Assembly: GCA_036498945.1 (NCBI GenBank)
Contig: DASYEQ010000048.1
Coordinates: 8,594-72,593 of the forward strand
Direction: 5' to 3'
Source of the DNA: JAQGMJ01 sp036498945
GTDB taxonomy: Bacteria; Pseudomonadota; Gammaproteobacteria; Burkholderiales; JAEUOS01
Length of the DNA stretch: 64,000 nt
The notes beneath the pieces are model-generated. The model had not been told where the DNA came from. It was given only the letters and a program-made list of their open reading frames with translations, and made no database searches. Position 1 is the first letter of the stretch; the number at the start of each line of letters is the position of its first letter. Positions 16,521 to 25,175 of this stretch are shown piece by piece. A program made the position numbers and the translations under genes.

Positions 16521-17411
16521 TTACTTGAGCGGCGCGGGCGCGGCAAGCGGCGCCGCATGATGCGCGCGGGTGGTGCGGCGGGCCGGCGAAGCGCCGCCGC
16601 CGCCCGGCACCGGCGCGGCGGCGGAAATCGGCACTGGAATCCCGCGTGCCCTGATGGCGTCGATCACGCACGCCGGCATCGCCTGCGCCACCGCGTCCGC
16701 GATCCGTGCCCGCGTCGCTTCCTCGCCCATGCGCGCCTCTTCCTCGCGGTTAACGATCACCCCGGCTTCGAACAGCAGCGCCGGCATGTTGGTGGAGTTG
16801 CGCAACACCGCCAGGTTGTCGAAAAAGTGTACGCCGTTGGCCTCATCGGCAAACTCGCGCGCTTCGCCCAGGCGCGGGTCGGCGTGGTAGCGGGAGGGCT
16901 TGAAACCGGCGGCGCGCAACTGCGTGCCAAGGGTGGAGGCGCACTCCAGCGACTGGCGCCACTGCGGGTTCTGGCGCGAGACGAACAGCGAATAGCCCTG
17001 GAAGCGCTGGTCCAGATATTTGCGCGGCTTGCCTTCGTATTCCCAGTCGCGCAAAAAGCGCTCGCGCGCCGAATCGTGATGTACCGAGAGAAACAGCGTG
17101 GCGCCCACCTCGCGCGCGCGCCGCGGCCGCCCGGCCAGCTCGGCTGCCTGGCCGTCGATGCCGATCAGCTCGGTGCGGTAGCCGGCGGCCTTCAGGCGCG
17201 CGGCGATCGCCAGCACCAGCGCGCGGTTGAATTCGAATTCCGGCACGCCGCGCGCCGAGGTGGCGCCGGGCGCCGCCAGGTAATGGCCGACATCCAGCGC
17301 GATCAGCGGCGCCGGGTGGACCGGGATGGCGTCGCTATCCGGTGCGCCCGCTTGTCCCCACGCCGTGGTGGCGATGGCGCAGGCACACAACAAGAACGCC
17401 ACGGGAGACAA
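16521..17411 (-). CDS. N-acetylmuramoyl-L-alanine amidase (Amidase_3) inside the ugp operon
   Basis: This is an exported zinc amidase that cleaves the muramic acid-L-alanine bond of peptidoglycan. All Amidase_3 zinc and catalytic positions are visible: DVGH, Glu in PEFEFN, SVHHDS and the catalytic Glu in LLFEAGVIVN. A hydrophobic N-terminus (SPVAFLLCACAIATTAWG) is a signal peptide, and the C-terminus is a low-complexity Ala/Pro tail. An ATG at 17486 overlaps the ugpB stop (TGATG), but an intrinsic terminator would then lie in the first 20 codons. I therefore prefer the TTG at 17411; the start is uncertain. It sits between ugpB and ugpA, unlike the classic operon. Confidence 0.8.
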   Translation of the reverse strand: MSPVAFLLCACAIATTAWGQAGAPDSDAIPVHPAPLIALDVGHYLAAPGATSARGVPEFEFNRALVLAIAARLKAAGYRTELIGIDGQAAELAGRPRRAREVGATLFLSVHHDSARERFLRDWEYEGKPRKYLDQRFQGYSLFVSRQNPQWRQSLECASTLGTQLRAAGFKPSRYHADPRLGEAREFADEANGVHFFDNLAVLRNSTNMPALLFEAGVIVNREEEARMGEEATRARIADAVAQAMPACVIDAIRARGIPVPISAAAPVPGGGGASPARRTTRAHHAAPLAAPAPLK

Positions 17412-17434
17412 AGACCGTACGATAAGGTGGCGCC

Positions 17435-17466
17435 ACAACAAAAACGCCACCTCGCGGTGGCGTTTG
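17435..17466 (-). terminator. Intrinsic terminator after ugpB
   Basis: A 9-bp stem (AACGCCACC 17443-17451, GGTGGCGTT 17456-17464) is followed by a T-rich run (TTTTTGTT on the minus strand). It starts about 20 nt past the ugpB stop and probably raises binding-protein expression relative to the downstream genes. Confidence 0.85.
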
Positions 17467-17485
17467 GCGATGCGAAAGACCGGCA

Positions 17486-18826
17486 TCAGACCTTGCCGGC
17501 CTTGTTTGCCGCTTCGAACTTGCGCAACTGCTCGTTGCCGCGCGTCACAGCGTCGTCCAGCGCCTGCTTGGGCGCCTTCTTGCCGCTCCACACGTTTTCC
17601 AGTTCCTCATCGATGATGGTGCGGATCTCGACGAAATTGCCCAGGCGCACGCCGCGGCTGTTGGCCTGGACCTTGCCCGAGAGTTCCTTGACGGCGACAT
17701 CCGCCCCGGGGTTCTTGTCGTAGAAGCCGCTCTTCACCGTCAGGTCATAGGCCGCCTTGGTGATCGGCACGTAGCCGGTCTGCTGGTGCCACTCGGCCTG
17801 CACTTCCGGGCGCGAAAGGAATTCGAAGAACTTGCCCACGCCCTTGTAGACCTCGGGCTTCTTGCCGTTCATCACCCACAGCGAAGCGCCGCCGATGATG
17901 GTGTTGTAGGGCGCGCCCTTGTAGTCGTCGTAGTAGGGCAGGGGGGCGACGCCCCAGTCGAACTTGGCGTTCTTCTTGACGTTGCCGTAGGTGCCGGAGG
18001 AAGTGGTGATCACCGCGCACTCGCCGGTGAAGAATTTGGCGGCGGGCTCGTCCTTGCGGCCGGCGTAGGTGAACAGGCCCGATTTCACCCAGGAGGAAAG
18101 GCGCGAGATGTGGCGGATTTCCAGCTCGTGGTTGAACTCCAGCTGCACGTTGTAGCCGCCGAAGCCGTTGTTCAGCGACGCGAAGGGCTCGTTATGCCAG
18201 GCGCTTTCGTTTTCCAGCTGCACCCAGGACTGCCAGCCGGTGGTGAACGCGCAAGGGGTGGCGTTGGAATCGCGGATCTTCAGCAGCGCCGCCTGCAACT
18301 GGTCCCAGGTCTTGGGCACGTCGGTGACGCCGGCTTTCTTGAAGGCGTCCTTGTTGTAGTACATCACCGGGGTCGAGCTGTTGAACGGCATCGACAGCAT
18401 GCGCCCCTTGGGGTCGGTGTAATAGCCCGCCACCGCCGGGATGTAGATGCTCGGGTCCCACTTCTTGTCGGTCAGCGCCATCACTTCGTAGACCGGCTTG
18501 ATCACGCCCTTCGATGCCATCATGGTGGCGGTGCCGACTTCGAACACCTGCAGGATGGCGGGCGGGTTGTGGGCGCGGAAGGCGGCGCGGCCGGCGGCCA
18601 GCGTCTCGTCGTAGTTGCCCTTGAACACCGGCACGATCTTGTACTGCTTCTGTTCCGCGTTGAAGCGGTTGGCGAGGTCGTTGACGCGGTCGCCCAGGGC
18701 GCCGGCCATCGCATGCCACCACTGGATCTCGACTTGCGCCTGCGCCGGCAGGGGCGCGGCGAGCGCACCCGCGAAGGCGGCGACGGCGGAGATCCGCGCC
18801 AGCATCTGTTTGAAACCTGTGATCAT
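17486..18826 (-). CDS. ugpB: sn-Glycerol-3-phosphate ABC transporter substrate-binding protein
   Basis: This 446-residue periplasmic binding protein starts at ATG 18826 with an AAGGAGT site. Its signal peptide ends near AQA/QVEIQ. The mature start VEIQWWHAMAGALGDRVNDL is characteristic of UgpB; the Trp/His residues lie in the ligand cleft. It binds glycerol-3-phosphate or glycerophosphocholine for UgpAEC. A TATAAT -10 element (18912-18917, minus strand) gives a leader of about 80 nt. I could not see a clear Pho box. Divergent from the CoA-transferase gene. Confidence 0.95.
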   Translation of the reverse strand: MITGFKQMLARISAVAAFAGALAAPLPAQAQVEIQWWHAMAGALGDRVNDLANRFNAEQKQYKIVPVFKGNYDETLAAGRAAFRAHNPPAILQVFEVGTATMMASKGVIKPVYEVMALTDKKWDPSIYIPAVAGYYTDPKGRMLSMPFNSSTPVMYYNKDAFKKAGVTDVPKTWDQLQAALLKIRDSNATPCAFTTGWQSWVQLENESAWHNEPFASLNNGFGGYNVQLEFNHELEIRHISRLSSWVKSGLFTYAGRKDEPAAKFFTGECAVITTSSGTYGNVKKNAKFDWGVAPLPYYDDYKGAPYNTIIGGASLWVMNGKKPEVYKGVGKFFEFLSRPEVQAEWHQQTGYVPITKAAYDLTVKSGFYDKNPGADVAVKELSGKVQANSRGVRLGNFVEIRTIIDEELENVWSGKKAPKQALDDAVTRGNEQLRKFEAANKAGKV

Positions 18827-19007
18827 TGAGTAACTCCTTGGACGGGGCAGCCCCCGGTTTGCGATGCATTGCGGCGACGCCGGCGCGCACGGCACGCGGC
18901 GAAGCCCGGGGATTATAGCCAAGCTATCATTACGCCCTGGTCGCGCTCCGGCCCGCCCTGCATTCGCACCGGCGCCCCCTCCCTCCCTTTTCCACTTCCG
19001 CCCTCCC

Positions 19008-20243
19008 ATGCCCGGTCCTCTTTCCCACCTCAAGGTTCTCGACATGTCGCGCGTGCTGGCCGGCCCCTGGTGCGGCCAGCTGCTTTCCGACCTCGGCGCG
19101 GAGGTGATCAAGATCGAGCGCCCCGGCGACGAGAAAAGCCGCGGCGGCGACGACACCCGCACCTGGGGCCCGCCCTACCTGAAGGACGCCGCGGGCCGCG
19201 ACACCACCGAGGCGGCGTATTACCTCTCCGCCAACCGCGGCAAGAAATCGCTGACGGTCGACATTTCCACCCCCGAAGGCCAGGAGATCATCCGCCAGCT
19301 GGCGGCGAAATCCGACATCGTGCTGGAGAACTACAAGGTCGGCCAGCTGAAGAAATACGGCCTGGACTACGCCGGCCTGAAAGCGGTGAACCCCAGGCTC
19401 ATCTATTGCTCGATCACCGGCTTCGGCCAGACCGGGCCGTACGCGCACCGCGCCGGCTACGACTACGTGATCCAGGGCATGGGCGGCTTCATGAGCATCA
19501 CCGGCGAGCGTGACGACCTGCCCGGCGGCGGCCCGCAAAAAGCCGGCGTGGCGGTGGCGGACCTGATGACCGGCATGTATTCCGGCGTCGCCATTCTCGC
19601 CGCCATCACCCACCGCGAGCAGACCGGCGAGGGCCAGTACATCGACATGGCCCTGCTCGACTGCCAGGTGGCGATGCTGGCCAACATGAACACCAACTAC
19701 CTCACTTCGGGGAAGGCGCCCGCGCGCGCCGGCAATTCGCACCAGAACCTCACGCCCTACCAGGTGTTCAAGGTGGCGGATGGCTATGTGATCGTGGCGG
19801 TGGGCAACGATGGCCAGTTCGCCAGGTATTGCCAGGCCGGCGGCCGCCCGGAACTGGCGAGCGACCCGCGCTTTCGCACCAACCCGGACCGCGTGCGCAA
19901 TCGCGCCGGGATGATCCCGTTGCTGGAAGTGATGATGCTGGAGAAGACGCGCCAGCAGTGGATCGACGAACTGGAAGCCGTGGGCGTGCCCTGCGGGCCG
20001 ATCAACAGCATCGCGGATGCCTTCGACAACCCGCAGGTGAAAGCGCGCGGCCTGAAGATCGAGCTGGCGCACCCCACCGCCGGCAAGGTTCCGCTGGTCG
20101 CCAACCCGATCAAGTACTCCGGCACCCCCCTGGAATACGCCGCGCCGCCGCCGCTCCTGGGTGAGCACACCGAAGCGGTGCTGCGCGAACTGGGCTATGC
20201 TCCGGAGCAGATTGCGCGCATGCGCGAACGCTTTATCGTTTAG
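19008..20243 (+). CDS. Family III CoA-transferase (CaiB/BaiF type)
   Basis: This 411-residue class III CoA-transferase moves CoA between carboxylic acids through an Asp-linked intermediate. It opens with LSHLKVLDMSRVLAGPWCGQ and contains the LGAEVIKIERPGDEKSRGGD motif; the catalytic Asp is expected in the IDMALLDCQ segment near residue 215. ATG 19008 is chosen since family homology begins at residue 5; the longer frame to 18864 is not supported. A GC-rich hairpin follows the stop. The gene stands alone next to a conserved hypothetical gene, so the acyl donor and acceptor are unknown. Confidence 0.92.
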   Translation: MPGPLSHLKVLDMSRVLAGPWCGQLLSDLGAEVIKIERPGDEKSRGGDDTRTWGPPYLKDAAGRDTTEAAYYLSANRGKKSLTVDISTPEGQEIIRQLAAKSDIVLENYKVGQLKKYGLDYAGLKAVNPRLIYCSITGFGQTGPYAHRAGYDYVIQGMGGFMSITGERDDLPGGGPQKAGVAVADLMTGMYSGVAILAAITHREQTGEGQYIDMALLDCQVAMLANMNTNYLTSGKAPARAGNSHQNLTPYQVFKVADGYVIVAVGNDGQFARYCQAGGRPELASDPRFRTNPDRVRNRAGMIPLLEVMMLEKTRQQWIDELEAVGVPCGPINSIADAFDNPQVKARGLKIELAHPTAGKVPLVANPIKYSGTPLEYAAPPPLLGEHTEAVLRELGYAPEQIARMRERFIV

Positions 20244-20337
20244 ACATTGTCCAGCCGCCGGCGGCCTGAAGCGGCGGCCGGCGCATCGTCCGGGCATAAG
20301 ACTTAAAATACACGGATACGAAAGAAGGACCTGTCCC

Positions 20338-20943
20338 ATGAGCCGCGATTACAACCAGTATGAAATCCACGTCCACGGCGACGTGCCGGTGAAGCCCGGC
20401 ATCACCTACAAACAGGTCGAAGAGGCGGTCAGGCCGCTGTGGAAATACGCCGGCGCCAAGACGCTGTCGGATGCCCCCAGCCTGTTCGAGGAAGAGCCCG
20501 GCATCAGCTACGACGCGCAAAAGCGCGTGCTCTCGCTGTGCTGGACGGTGGAAGGCAATGCCGATTTCCAGAACGCGCTGGACGAGGCCTGCGGCGGCAT
20601 CAACGAACTCTCCGCCGAGGGCGCCGGCATCGAGGTCAGCTATTACGACAATGACGACGAGGAAGGGCGCGACGAGTTCGGCCTGATCTTCGTCGGCCCC
20701 ACGCCCGAAGCGATCCACGAGACCCAGCGCCAGTACATGCAGGAAGACGTCACCCGTCTGCTCGAGCGCCACTTCGACCGCGGCGAGATGGCCGAAGTGG
20801 TCGATGCGGTGAACCGGCTGTTCGCCAAGCGCCTGTTGTCGATCGCGCAGGGGCAGAAGCTGTCGCGCTTCGAGTTGCCCTCGGGCGGCGGCAGCGGCGG
20901 GCACGGGGGCAACGCGGGTGGGCATAACAAACGGCATCTGCAT
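20338..20943 (+). CDS. Conserved hypothetical protein, acidic, with Gly-rich tail
   Basis: The protein has about 202 residues. ATG 20338 lies behind AAAGAAGGA. It is soluble, acidic and has no signal peptide. It starts SRDYNQYEIHVHGDVPVKPG, has an acidic stretch (YYDNDDEEGRDE) near residue 105 and ends with a Gly/His-rich tail (GGGSGGHGGNAGGHNKRHLH). I recall similar uncharacterised proteins in betaproteobacteria but cannot give a function. The double-hairpin element R1 begins almost at its stop codon, so its mRNA 3' end is probably shaped by that element. Confidence 0.8.
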
Positions 20944-20947
20944 TAGG

Positions 20948-21019
20948 CAGGCAAAAGTACACAGCTACTTTTGCCTGGTGACAGCATAAAAATCGCTGGC
21001 GGAGCCAGACGATTTTTTT
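20948..21019 (+). repeat. Stop-proximal double-hairpin element R1
   Basis: Stem 1 is perfect over 12 bp (CAGGCAAAAGTA 20948-20959, TACTTTTGCCTG 20966-20977). Stem 2 is AAAAATCG plus CTGGC, loop GGA, GCCAG, one bulged A, then CGATTTTT (20988-21017), ending in a T run. It starts at the end of the upstream gene. It shares architecture with R2-R4 and, thanks to the T run, could act as a terminator. Confidence 0.85.
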
Positions 21020-21099
21020 GACCAAAAGGCTACGCAACTGCGCGGCGCTCTTCGGCGCCTGCCCCGGGAGATGGGGCGTTTGGGAGTGGAGTTGAGGCG

Positions 21100-22077
21100 A
21101 TGAAAAATCTTATTCTGCGCGCTGGTTTGGCGCTATTGGTGTTTGTGTTGCCGGGCGCGGTGTTCGCGCAGGGCTTTCCTTCGCGGCCGGTGCGGTTCGT
21201 CGTGCCGTATCCGCCGGGCGGGCCGCTGGATGTGGTGGCGCGGGCGCTGGGGGAGAAAATGGCCGGCGGCTTGAAGCAGCCGGTGATCGTCGACAACAAG
21301 CCAGGCGCGGGCGGCAACGTGGGGGCGGACTATGTCGCCAAGTCGCCGGCCGACGGCTACACCATCGTGATGGGCGCGGTGGCCACGCAGGCGATCAACC
21401 CGGCGCTGTACGCGAAGATTCCGTATGACCCGGTGCGCGATTTCCAGCCGATCACCCTCGTCGCCTCCGTGCCCAATGTGCTGGTCCTCAATCCCAACAC
21501 GCCGGCCAAAAGCGTGGGCGAGCTGATCGATTACGCGCGCGCCCATCCGGGCAAGCTCAATTTCGGCTCGGGGTCGAACGGCAGCGCCGGGCATCTGGCG
21601 GGCGAACTGTTCAAGCAGATGACCGGCACGTTCATGGTGCACATCCCCTACGCCGGCGCCAATCCGGCGATGCTGGCGCTGCTCTCGGAGCAGACCGACC
21701 TGATGTTCGACAACCTCGCCAATTCGCTGGTGCAGGTGAAAAGCGGCAAGCTCAAGGCGCTGGCTGTCACCACGCGCACGCGCTCGCCCTTCGCGCCTGA
21801 CTTGCCGACGCTGGAAGAAGCCGACGCGCGCCTGAAAGGCTTCGACATCGACACCTGGTTCGGCGTGCTCGCCCCCGCCGGCATCCCGCCCGAGGCGCTG
21901 AATCGCCTGCACGACGAGCTGGTGCGTGCGCTGGCCGATCCCGGCATCAAGGAGCGCCTGGCGAAATTCGGCGCCATCCCCGGCGGCGATACGCCGGCGC
22001 AATTCGCCGCTTTCATCAAGAGCGAAATTCCCAAGTACGCAAAGATCGTCAAGGCCTCCGGTGCGCGGGTAGATTGA
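21100..22077 (+). CDS. TTT periplasmic receptor, Bug family
   Basis: This 325-residue Bug receptor begins MKNLILRAGLALLVFVLPGA with cleavage near FAQ/GFPS. The ligand-loop signatures RFVVPYPPGGPLDVVAR and VDNKPGAGGNVGADYVAKSPADGY are standard. It binds an organic acid for a TTT permease. The nearest permease is tctBA about 590 bp downstream on the same strand, separated by an AT-rich segment and a tandem repeat, so it may be expressed independently. Two more Bug genes flank that tctBA pair downstream. Confidence 0.92.
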   Translation: MKNLILRAGLALLVFVLPGAVFAQGFPSRPVRFVVPYPPGGPLDVVARALGEKMAGGLKQPVIVDNKPGAGGNVGADYVAKSPADGYTIVMGAVATQAINPALYAKIPYDPVRDFQPITLVASVPNVLVLNPNTPAKSVGELIDYARAHPGKLNFGSGSNGSAGHLAGELFKQMTGTFMVHIPYAGANPAMLALLSEQTDLMFDNLANSLVQVKSGKLKALAVTTRTRSPFAPDLPTLEEADARLKGFDIDTWFGVLAPAGIPPEALNRLHDELVRALADPGIKERLAKFGAIPGGDTPAQFAAFIKSEIPKYAKIVKASGARVD

Positions 22078-22662
22078 TGGTTTTGGGGCCTTAATTCATA
22101 AATGCTCCAGATAAGTCTTTTCCTGACAAAGTTGTAAGCATTCACTGCGCGCAGAGCGTGGGCCAGAGACCCATTGATATCAAAAGAATATTTTTGCGCG
22201 CCGCAGCATAAGTATTGTGAAACTCTTGTGAATTTTCTGAAACATTTTTTACTAAAGTCAGTATGATTGCGAGTCAATCGCGCCCAGGCATCGGTTAACG
22301 ATACTTGGGCGTGCTGTTATGTAGCTTGTCGAGCAGTTTGAAGTGCCAAAGCCCCTCCGTGCCCCCGTGGCCAAAGGAAGTGGCGCTGCCGATGGCAATT
22401 TATATGGTTCGTTGTGCAGTTTGATGTTCCAAAGCCTCTCCGTGCCCTTGTGGCCAAGGAAGTGGCGCTGCCGGTGGTGCTGTTATGTGGTCTGTTAAGC
22501 AGTTTGAAGTGCCAAAGCCCCTCCAAGCCCCCGTGGCCAAGGAAGTGGCGCTGCCGATACGCACTAAGAGCGCTGAGCGAATTTGTTTTTTTGGAGTGTT
22601 CACGAGGCAGCCCCAGGTGCATTGCGCCCGGGGTGCGTTGCTTCATTGGAGTGAGGGAAACA
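22078..22662. other. Intergenic region with AT-rich segment, hairpin and tandem repeat
   Basis: The 585 bp begin with a locally AT-rich stretch (about 22080-22270). A long imperfect hairpin follows (22281-22311, arms CGCCCA...ATCG/CGAT...TGGGCG), then the 83-bp tandem repeat (22313-22561), then the tctB leader with GAGTGAGGGAAACA before ATG 22663. No protein gene is credible. Confidence 0.6.
22313..22561. repeat. 83-bp tandem repeat, three units
   Basis: Three head-to-tail units of exactly 83 bp (22313-22395, 22396-22478, 22479-22561). The shared core runs GCAGTTTGA, then CCAAAGCC, GTGGCCAA and GGAAGTGGCGCTGCCG. Units 1 and 3 are the most similar. The core keeps one reading frame open across units, but I consider the resulting peptides spurious. 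Confidence 0.9.
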
Positions 22663-23412
22663 ATGAGGATCAAGGATCAGAAGGACTTCTACGCCGGTTT
22701 GATGTTCATCATCTTCGGCGTATTGACGATGTGGCTGTCGCAGTCCTACAACATGGGGACGGCGGCGCGTATGGGCCCGGGATATTTCCCGTTCTGGCTC
22801 GGTGGAGTGCTGGCAGCGCTTGGCGCCATCGTCTTTTTCAAATCCTTCGGCCACGTCGAAGGTACGGTTGAAAAAGCAAGCACCAAGTCGTCGGTGATAT
22901 TCATCCTGATGATGGTGCTGTCGCTGGGCGCCGGCGCCATCGGCCTGGCCGGCCCCAACGGGGCACTGGCCATCGGCACCATCGCCGGCTGCGTGGTGGC
23001 GATTTTCGTCGGCGAGCGCTCGATGGGCCTGATCCTGGGTTCCGTCGGCCTGTTCGGCCTGTTCATCAAGGCCATCGGCGTGGTCATCTGCACCCTCGGT
23101 CTGGTGTGGATCGCCGCGATTGCCAGCCACGAATTCAAGTGGAAGGAAACGGCGATCTCCTCCACCGTTCTCGCCATCATGGCCTGGGCGATCTTCGTCA
23201 AGGGCCTGGGTCTGCAGATGCCGACCTGGGTGGACACCGGGGAACTGCAGCGCATGTTCATCACCGATGTCAAGACCGACGCACCCGCCGACGCGAACAC
23301 CGATGCGCCGAAGGCCGATGCTTCGAAGGCCGATGCACCGAAGGCGGACGCCCCCAAGGCCGACGCCCCCGCCACCACCGACGCGCCGAAGTCCGACGCG
23401 CCGAAGCAATAA
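22663..23412 (+). CDS. tctB: TTT small permease TctB with KADAP-repeat tail
   Basis: This is a 249-residue TctB-like protein. ATG 22663 follows GAGTGAGGGAAACA and gives the family opening DQKDFYAGLMFIIFGVLTMW. About four to six membrane helices run to residue 190. The last 45 residues are a hydrophilic low-complexity tail built from KADAP/DAPKS units encoded by a degenerate 15-bp repeat (about 23277-23409). Typical TctB proteins lack such a tail. It may be a flexible linker or interaction arm; its side of the membrane is not certain. tctA follows 14 nt later. Confidence 0.88.
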   Translation: MRIKDQKDFYAGLMFIIFGVLTMWLSQSYNMGTAARMGPGYFPFWLGGVLAALGAIVFFKSFGHVEGTVEKASTKSSVIFILMMVLSLGAGAIGLAGPNGALAIGTIAGCVVAIFVGERSMGLILGSVGLFGLFIKAIGVVICTLGLVWIAAIASHEFKWKETAISSTVLAIMAWAIFVKGLGLQMPTWVDTGELQRMFITDVKTDAPADANTDAPKADASKADAPKADAPKADAPATTDAPKSDAPKQ

Positions 23413-23426
23413 GGGAGGAGCCAATC

Positions 23427-24935
23427 ATGGGTGCTTTGATCGACAACCTCCATCTCGGCTTTACCACCGCCGTCACCTTCCAGAACCTGCTGTACTGCTT
23501 CTTCGGCTGCCTGCTGGGCACGCTGATCGGCGTACTGCCCGGCATCGGCCCGATCGCCACCATCGCGATGCTGCTGCCGGCCACCTACGCGCTGCCGCCG
23601 GTGGCCGCGCTGATCATGCTGGCCGGTATCTACTACGGCGCGCAATACGGCGGTTCCACCACCGCGATCCTGGTCAACCTGCCGGGTGAGTCGTCCTCGG
23701 TGGTGACAATGATCGACGGCTACCAGATGGCGCGCAAAGGCAGGGCAGGCGCCGCGCTCTCGGTGGCGGCGATCGGCTCCTTCATCGCCGGCTGCTTCGG
23801 CACCCTGATCCTGGCAGGCTTCGCCGCCCCGCTGGCCGAACTGGCCTTCAAGTTCGGCCCCGCCGAATACTTCTCGCTGATGGTGCTGGGCCTGATCGGC
23901 GCCGTGGTGCTGGCTTCCGGGTCGATTGTCAAGGCGATCTGCATGATCGTGCTGGGCCTCTTGCTCGGCCTGGTCGGCACCGACGTGAACACCGGCACCT
24001 CGCGCTTCGCCTTCGGCATTCCCGAACTGTCGGACGGCATCGGCTTCATCTCGGTGGCCATGGGCCTGTTCGGCTTCGCCGAAATCATCGTCAACCTCGA
24101 CATGAAGGAAGACCGCGAAGTCTTCACCTCCAAGGTGAAGGGCCTGTGGCTTTCCTGGCCCGACTTCAAGGAATCCATCGGCGCCATCCTGCGCGGCACC
24201 TTCATCGGCTCGGCCCTGGGCATCCTGCCCGGCGGCGGTGCGCTGCTGGCTTCTTTCGCCTCCTACACGGTGGAAAAGAAGTTCACCAAGAACCCGACCC
24301 CGAGATTCGGCGAAGGGCAGATCCGCGGTGTCGCCGGTCCCGAGTCGGCCAACAACGCCGGCGCGCAGACCTCCTTCATCCCGCTGCTCACCCTGGGCAT
24401 TCCGCCCAACGCCGTGATGGCGCTGATGGTCGGCGCGATGACCATCCACAACATCCAGCCCGGCCCGCAGGTGATGAGCTCGAACCCGTCGCTGTTCTGG
24501 GGCATGATCGCCTCGATGTGGATCGGCAACCTGATGCTGGTGGTGCTGAACCTGCCGCTGATCGGCATGTGGGTGCAACTGCTGAAAGTGCCGTATCGCA
24601 TGCTCTACCCCGCGATCCTGGTGTTCTGCTGCATCGGCGTGTTCTCGGTGAACAACAACTCCTTCGACGTGCTGATCACCGTGCTGTTCGGCGTGCTGGG
24701 CATGTCCTTCATCAAGTACGCCGCCGAGCCTGCTCCGCTGCTGCTGGGCTTCATCCTGGGGCCGATGATGGAAGAAAACCTGCGTCGCGCCATGCTGCTG
24801 TCGCGCGGCGATCCCACGGTGTTCTTCACCCGCCCGCTGTCGCTGACCATGCTGCTGATGGCCGCGGCCCTGCTGGCGATCATCGCCCTGCCGCAGATCG
24901 CGAAACGGCGCGAGGAAACCTTCGTCGAAGACTGA
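23427..24935 (+). CDS. tctA: TTT large permease TctA
   Basis: This 502-residue TctA permease starts at ATG 23427 behind AAGGGAGGAG. Both signature loops are present: GTLIGVLPGIGPIATIAMLL near residue 33 and GSALGILPGGGALLASFASY near residue 260. It has about 11-12 membrane segments. With TctB and a Bug receptor it forms a secondary organic-acid importer. A strong terminator (24974-25004) follows. The frame that runs in from 23106 is only an overlap with tctB. Confidence 0.94.
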   Translation: MGALIDNLHLGFTTAVTFQNLLYCFFGCLLGTLIGVLPGIGPIATIAMLLPATYALPPVAALIMLAGIYYGAQYGGSTTAILVNLPGESSSVVTMIDGYQMARKGRAGAALSVAAIGSFIAGCFGTLILAGFAAPLAELAFKFGPAEYFSLMVLGLIGAVVLASGSIVKAICMIVLGLLLGLVGTDVNTGTSRFAFGIPELSDGIGFISVAMGLFGFAEIIVNLDMKEDREVFTSKVKGLWLSWPDFKESIGAILRGTFIGSALGILPGGGALLASFASYTVEKKFTKNPTPRFGEGQIRGVAGPESANNAGAQTSFIPLLTLGIPPNAVMALMVGAMTIHNIQPGPQVMSSNPSLFWGMIASMWIGNLMLVVLNLPLIGMWVQLLKVPYRMLYPAILVFCCIGVFSVNNNSFDVLITVLFGVLGMSFIKYAAEPAPLLLGFILGPMMEENLRRAMLLSRGDPTVFFTRPLSLTMLLMAAALLAIIALPQIAKRREETFVED

Positions 24936-24973
24936 CGCAGGCAAACTCCCGCGGCGGTATCGCGGAACAAAAA

Positions 24974-25004
24974 ACGGGGCGCCATGTGCGCCCCGTTTTT
25001 TTTT
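24974..25004 (+). terminator. Intrinsic terminator after tctA
   Basis: An ACGGGGCGC/GCGCCCCGT stem with a 4-nt loop is followed by a run of nine T (24996-25004); the plus-strand 5' side also carries an A run, so it could work in both directions. Confidence 0.92.
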
Positions 25005-25175
25005 GGTAGGCTGCGCTCCGCGCGTGAACCAGAAAGCACGTCGATAACAACCGGTCACGATGGGCGCCGGTCGCAAATGCGGCCGGACAAACGCGGCCCG
25101 CGGAAACCGGAAGCGGCCAGAGTGCGTAAAGAAAAATTAAGCGCCTCGGCTTTGCCCCCAGAGGATGGAGACAAG

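Noticed and set aside
18827..19007. Pho box upstream of ugpB
   Set aside because: I looked for CTGTCAT-type direct repeats and found no convincing pair, only a -10-like element.
22313..22561. CRISPR array
   Set aside because: The units are directly adjacent with no unique spacers, and no cas genes are present.
22317..22673. Minus-strand frame of 118 codons across the 83-bp tandem repeat
   Set aside because: It only reads the non-coding repeat unit three times, has no ribosome-binding site and no family resemblance.
22746..25076. Minus-strand 776-codon frame opposite tctB/tctA
   Set aside because: Low-complexity His/Gln/Ala composition typical of an antisense frame; the plus strand encodes unmistakable TctB and TctA.
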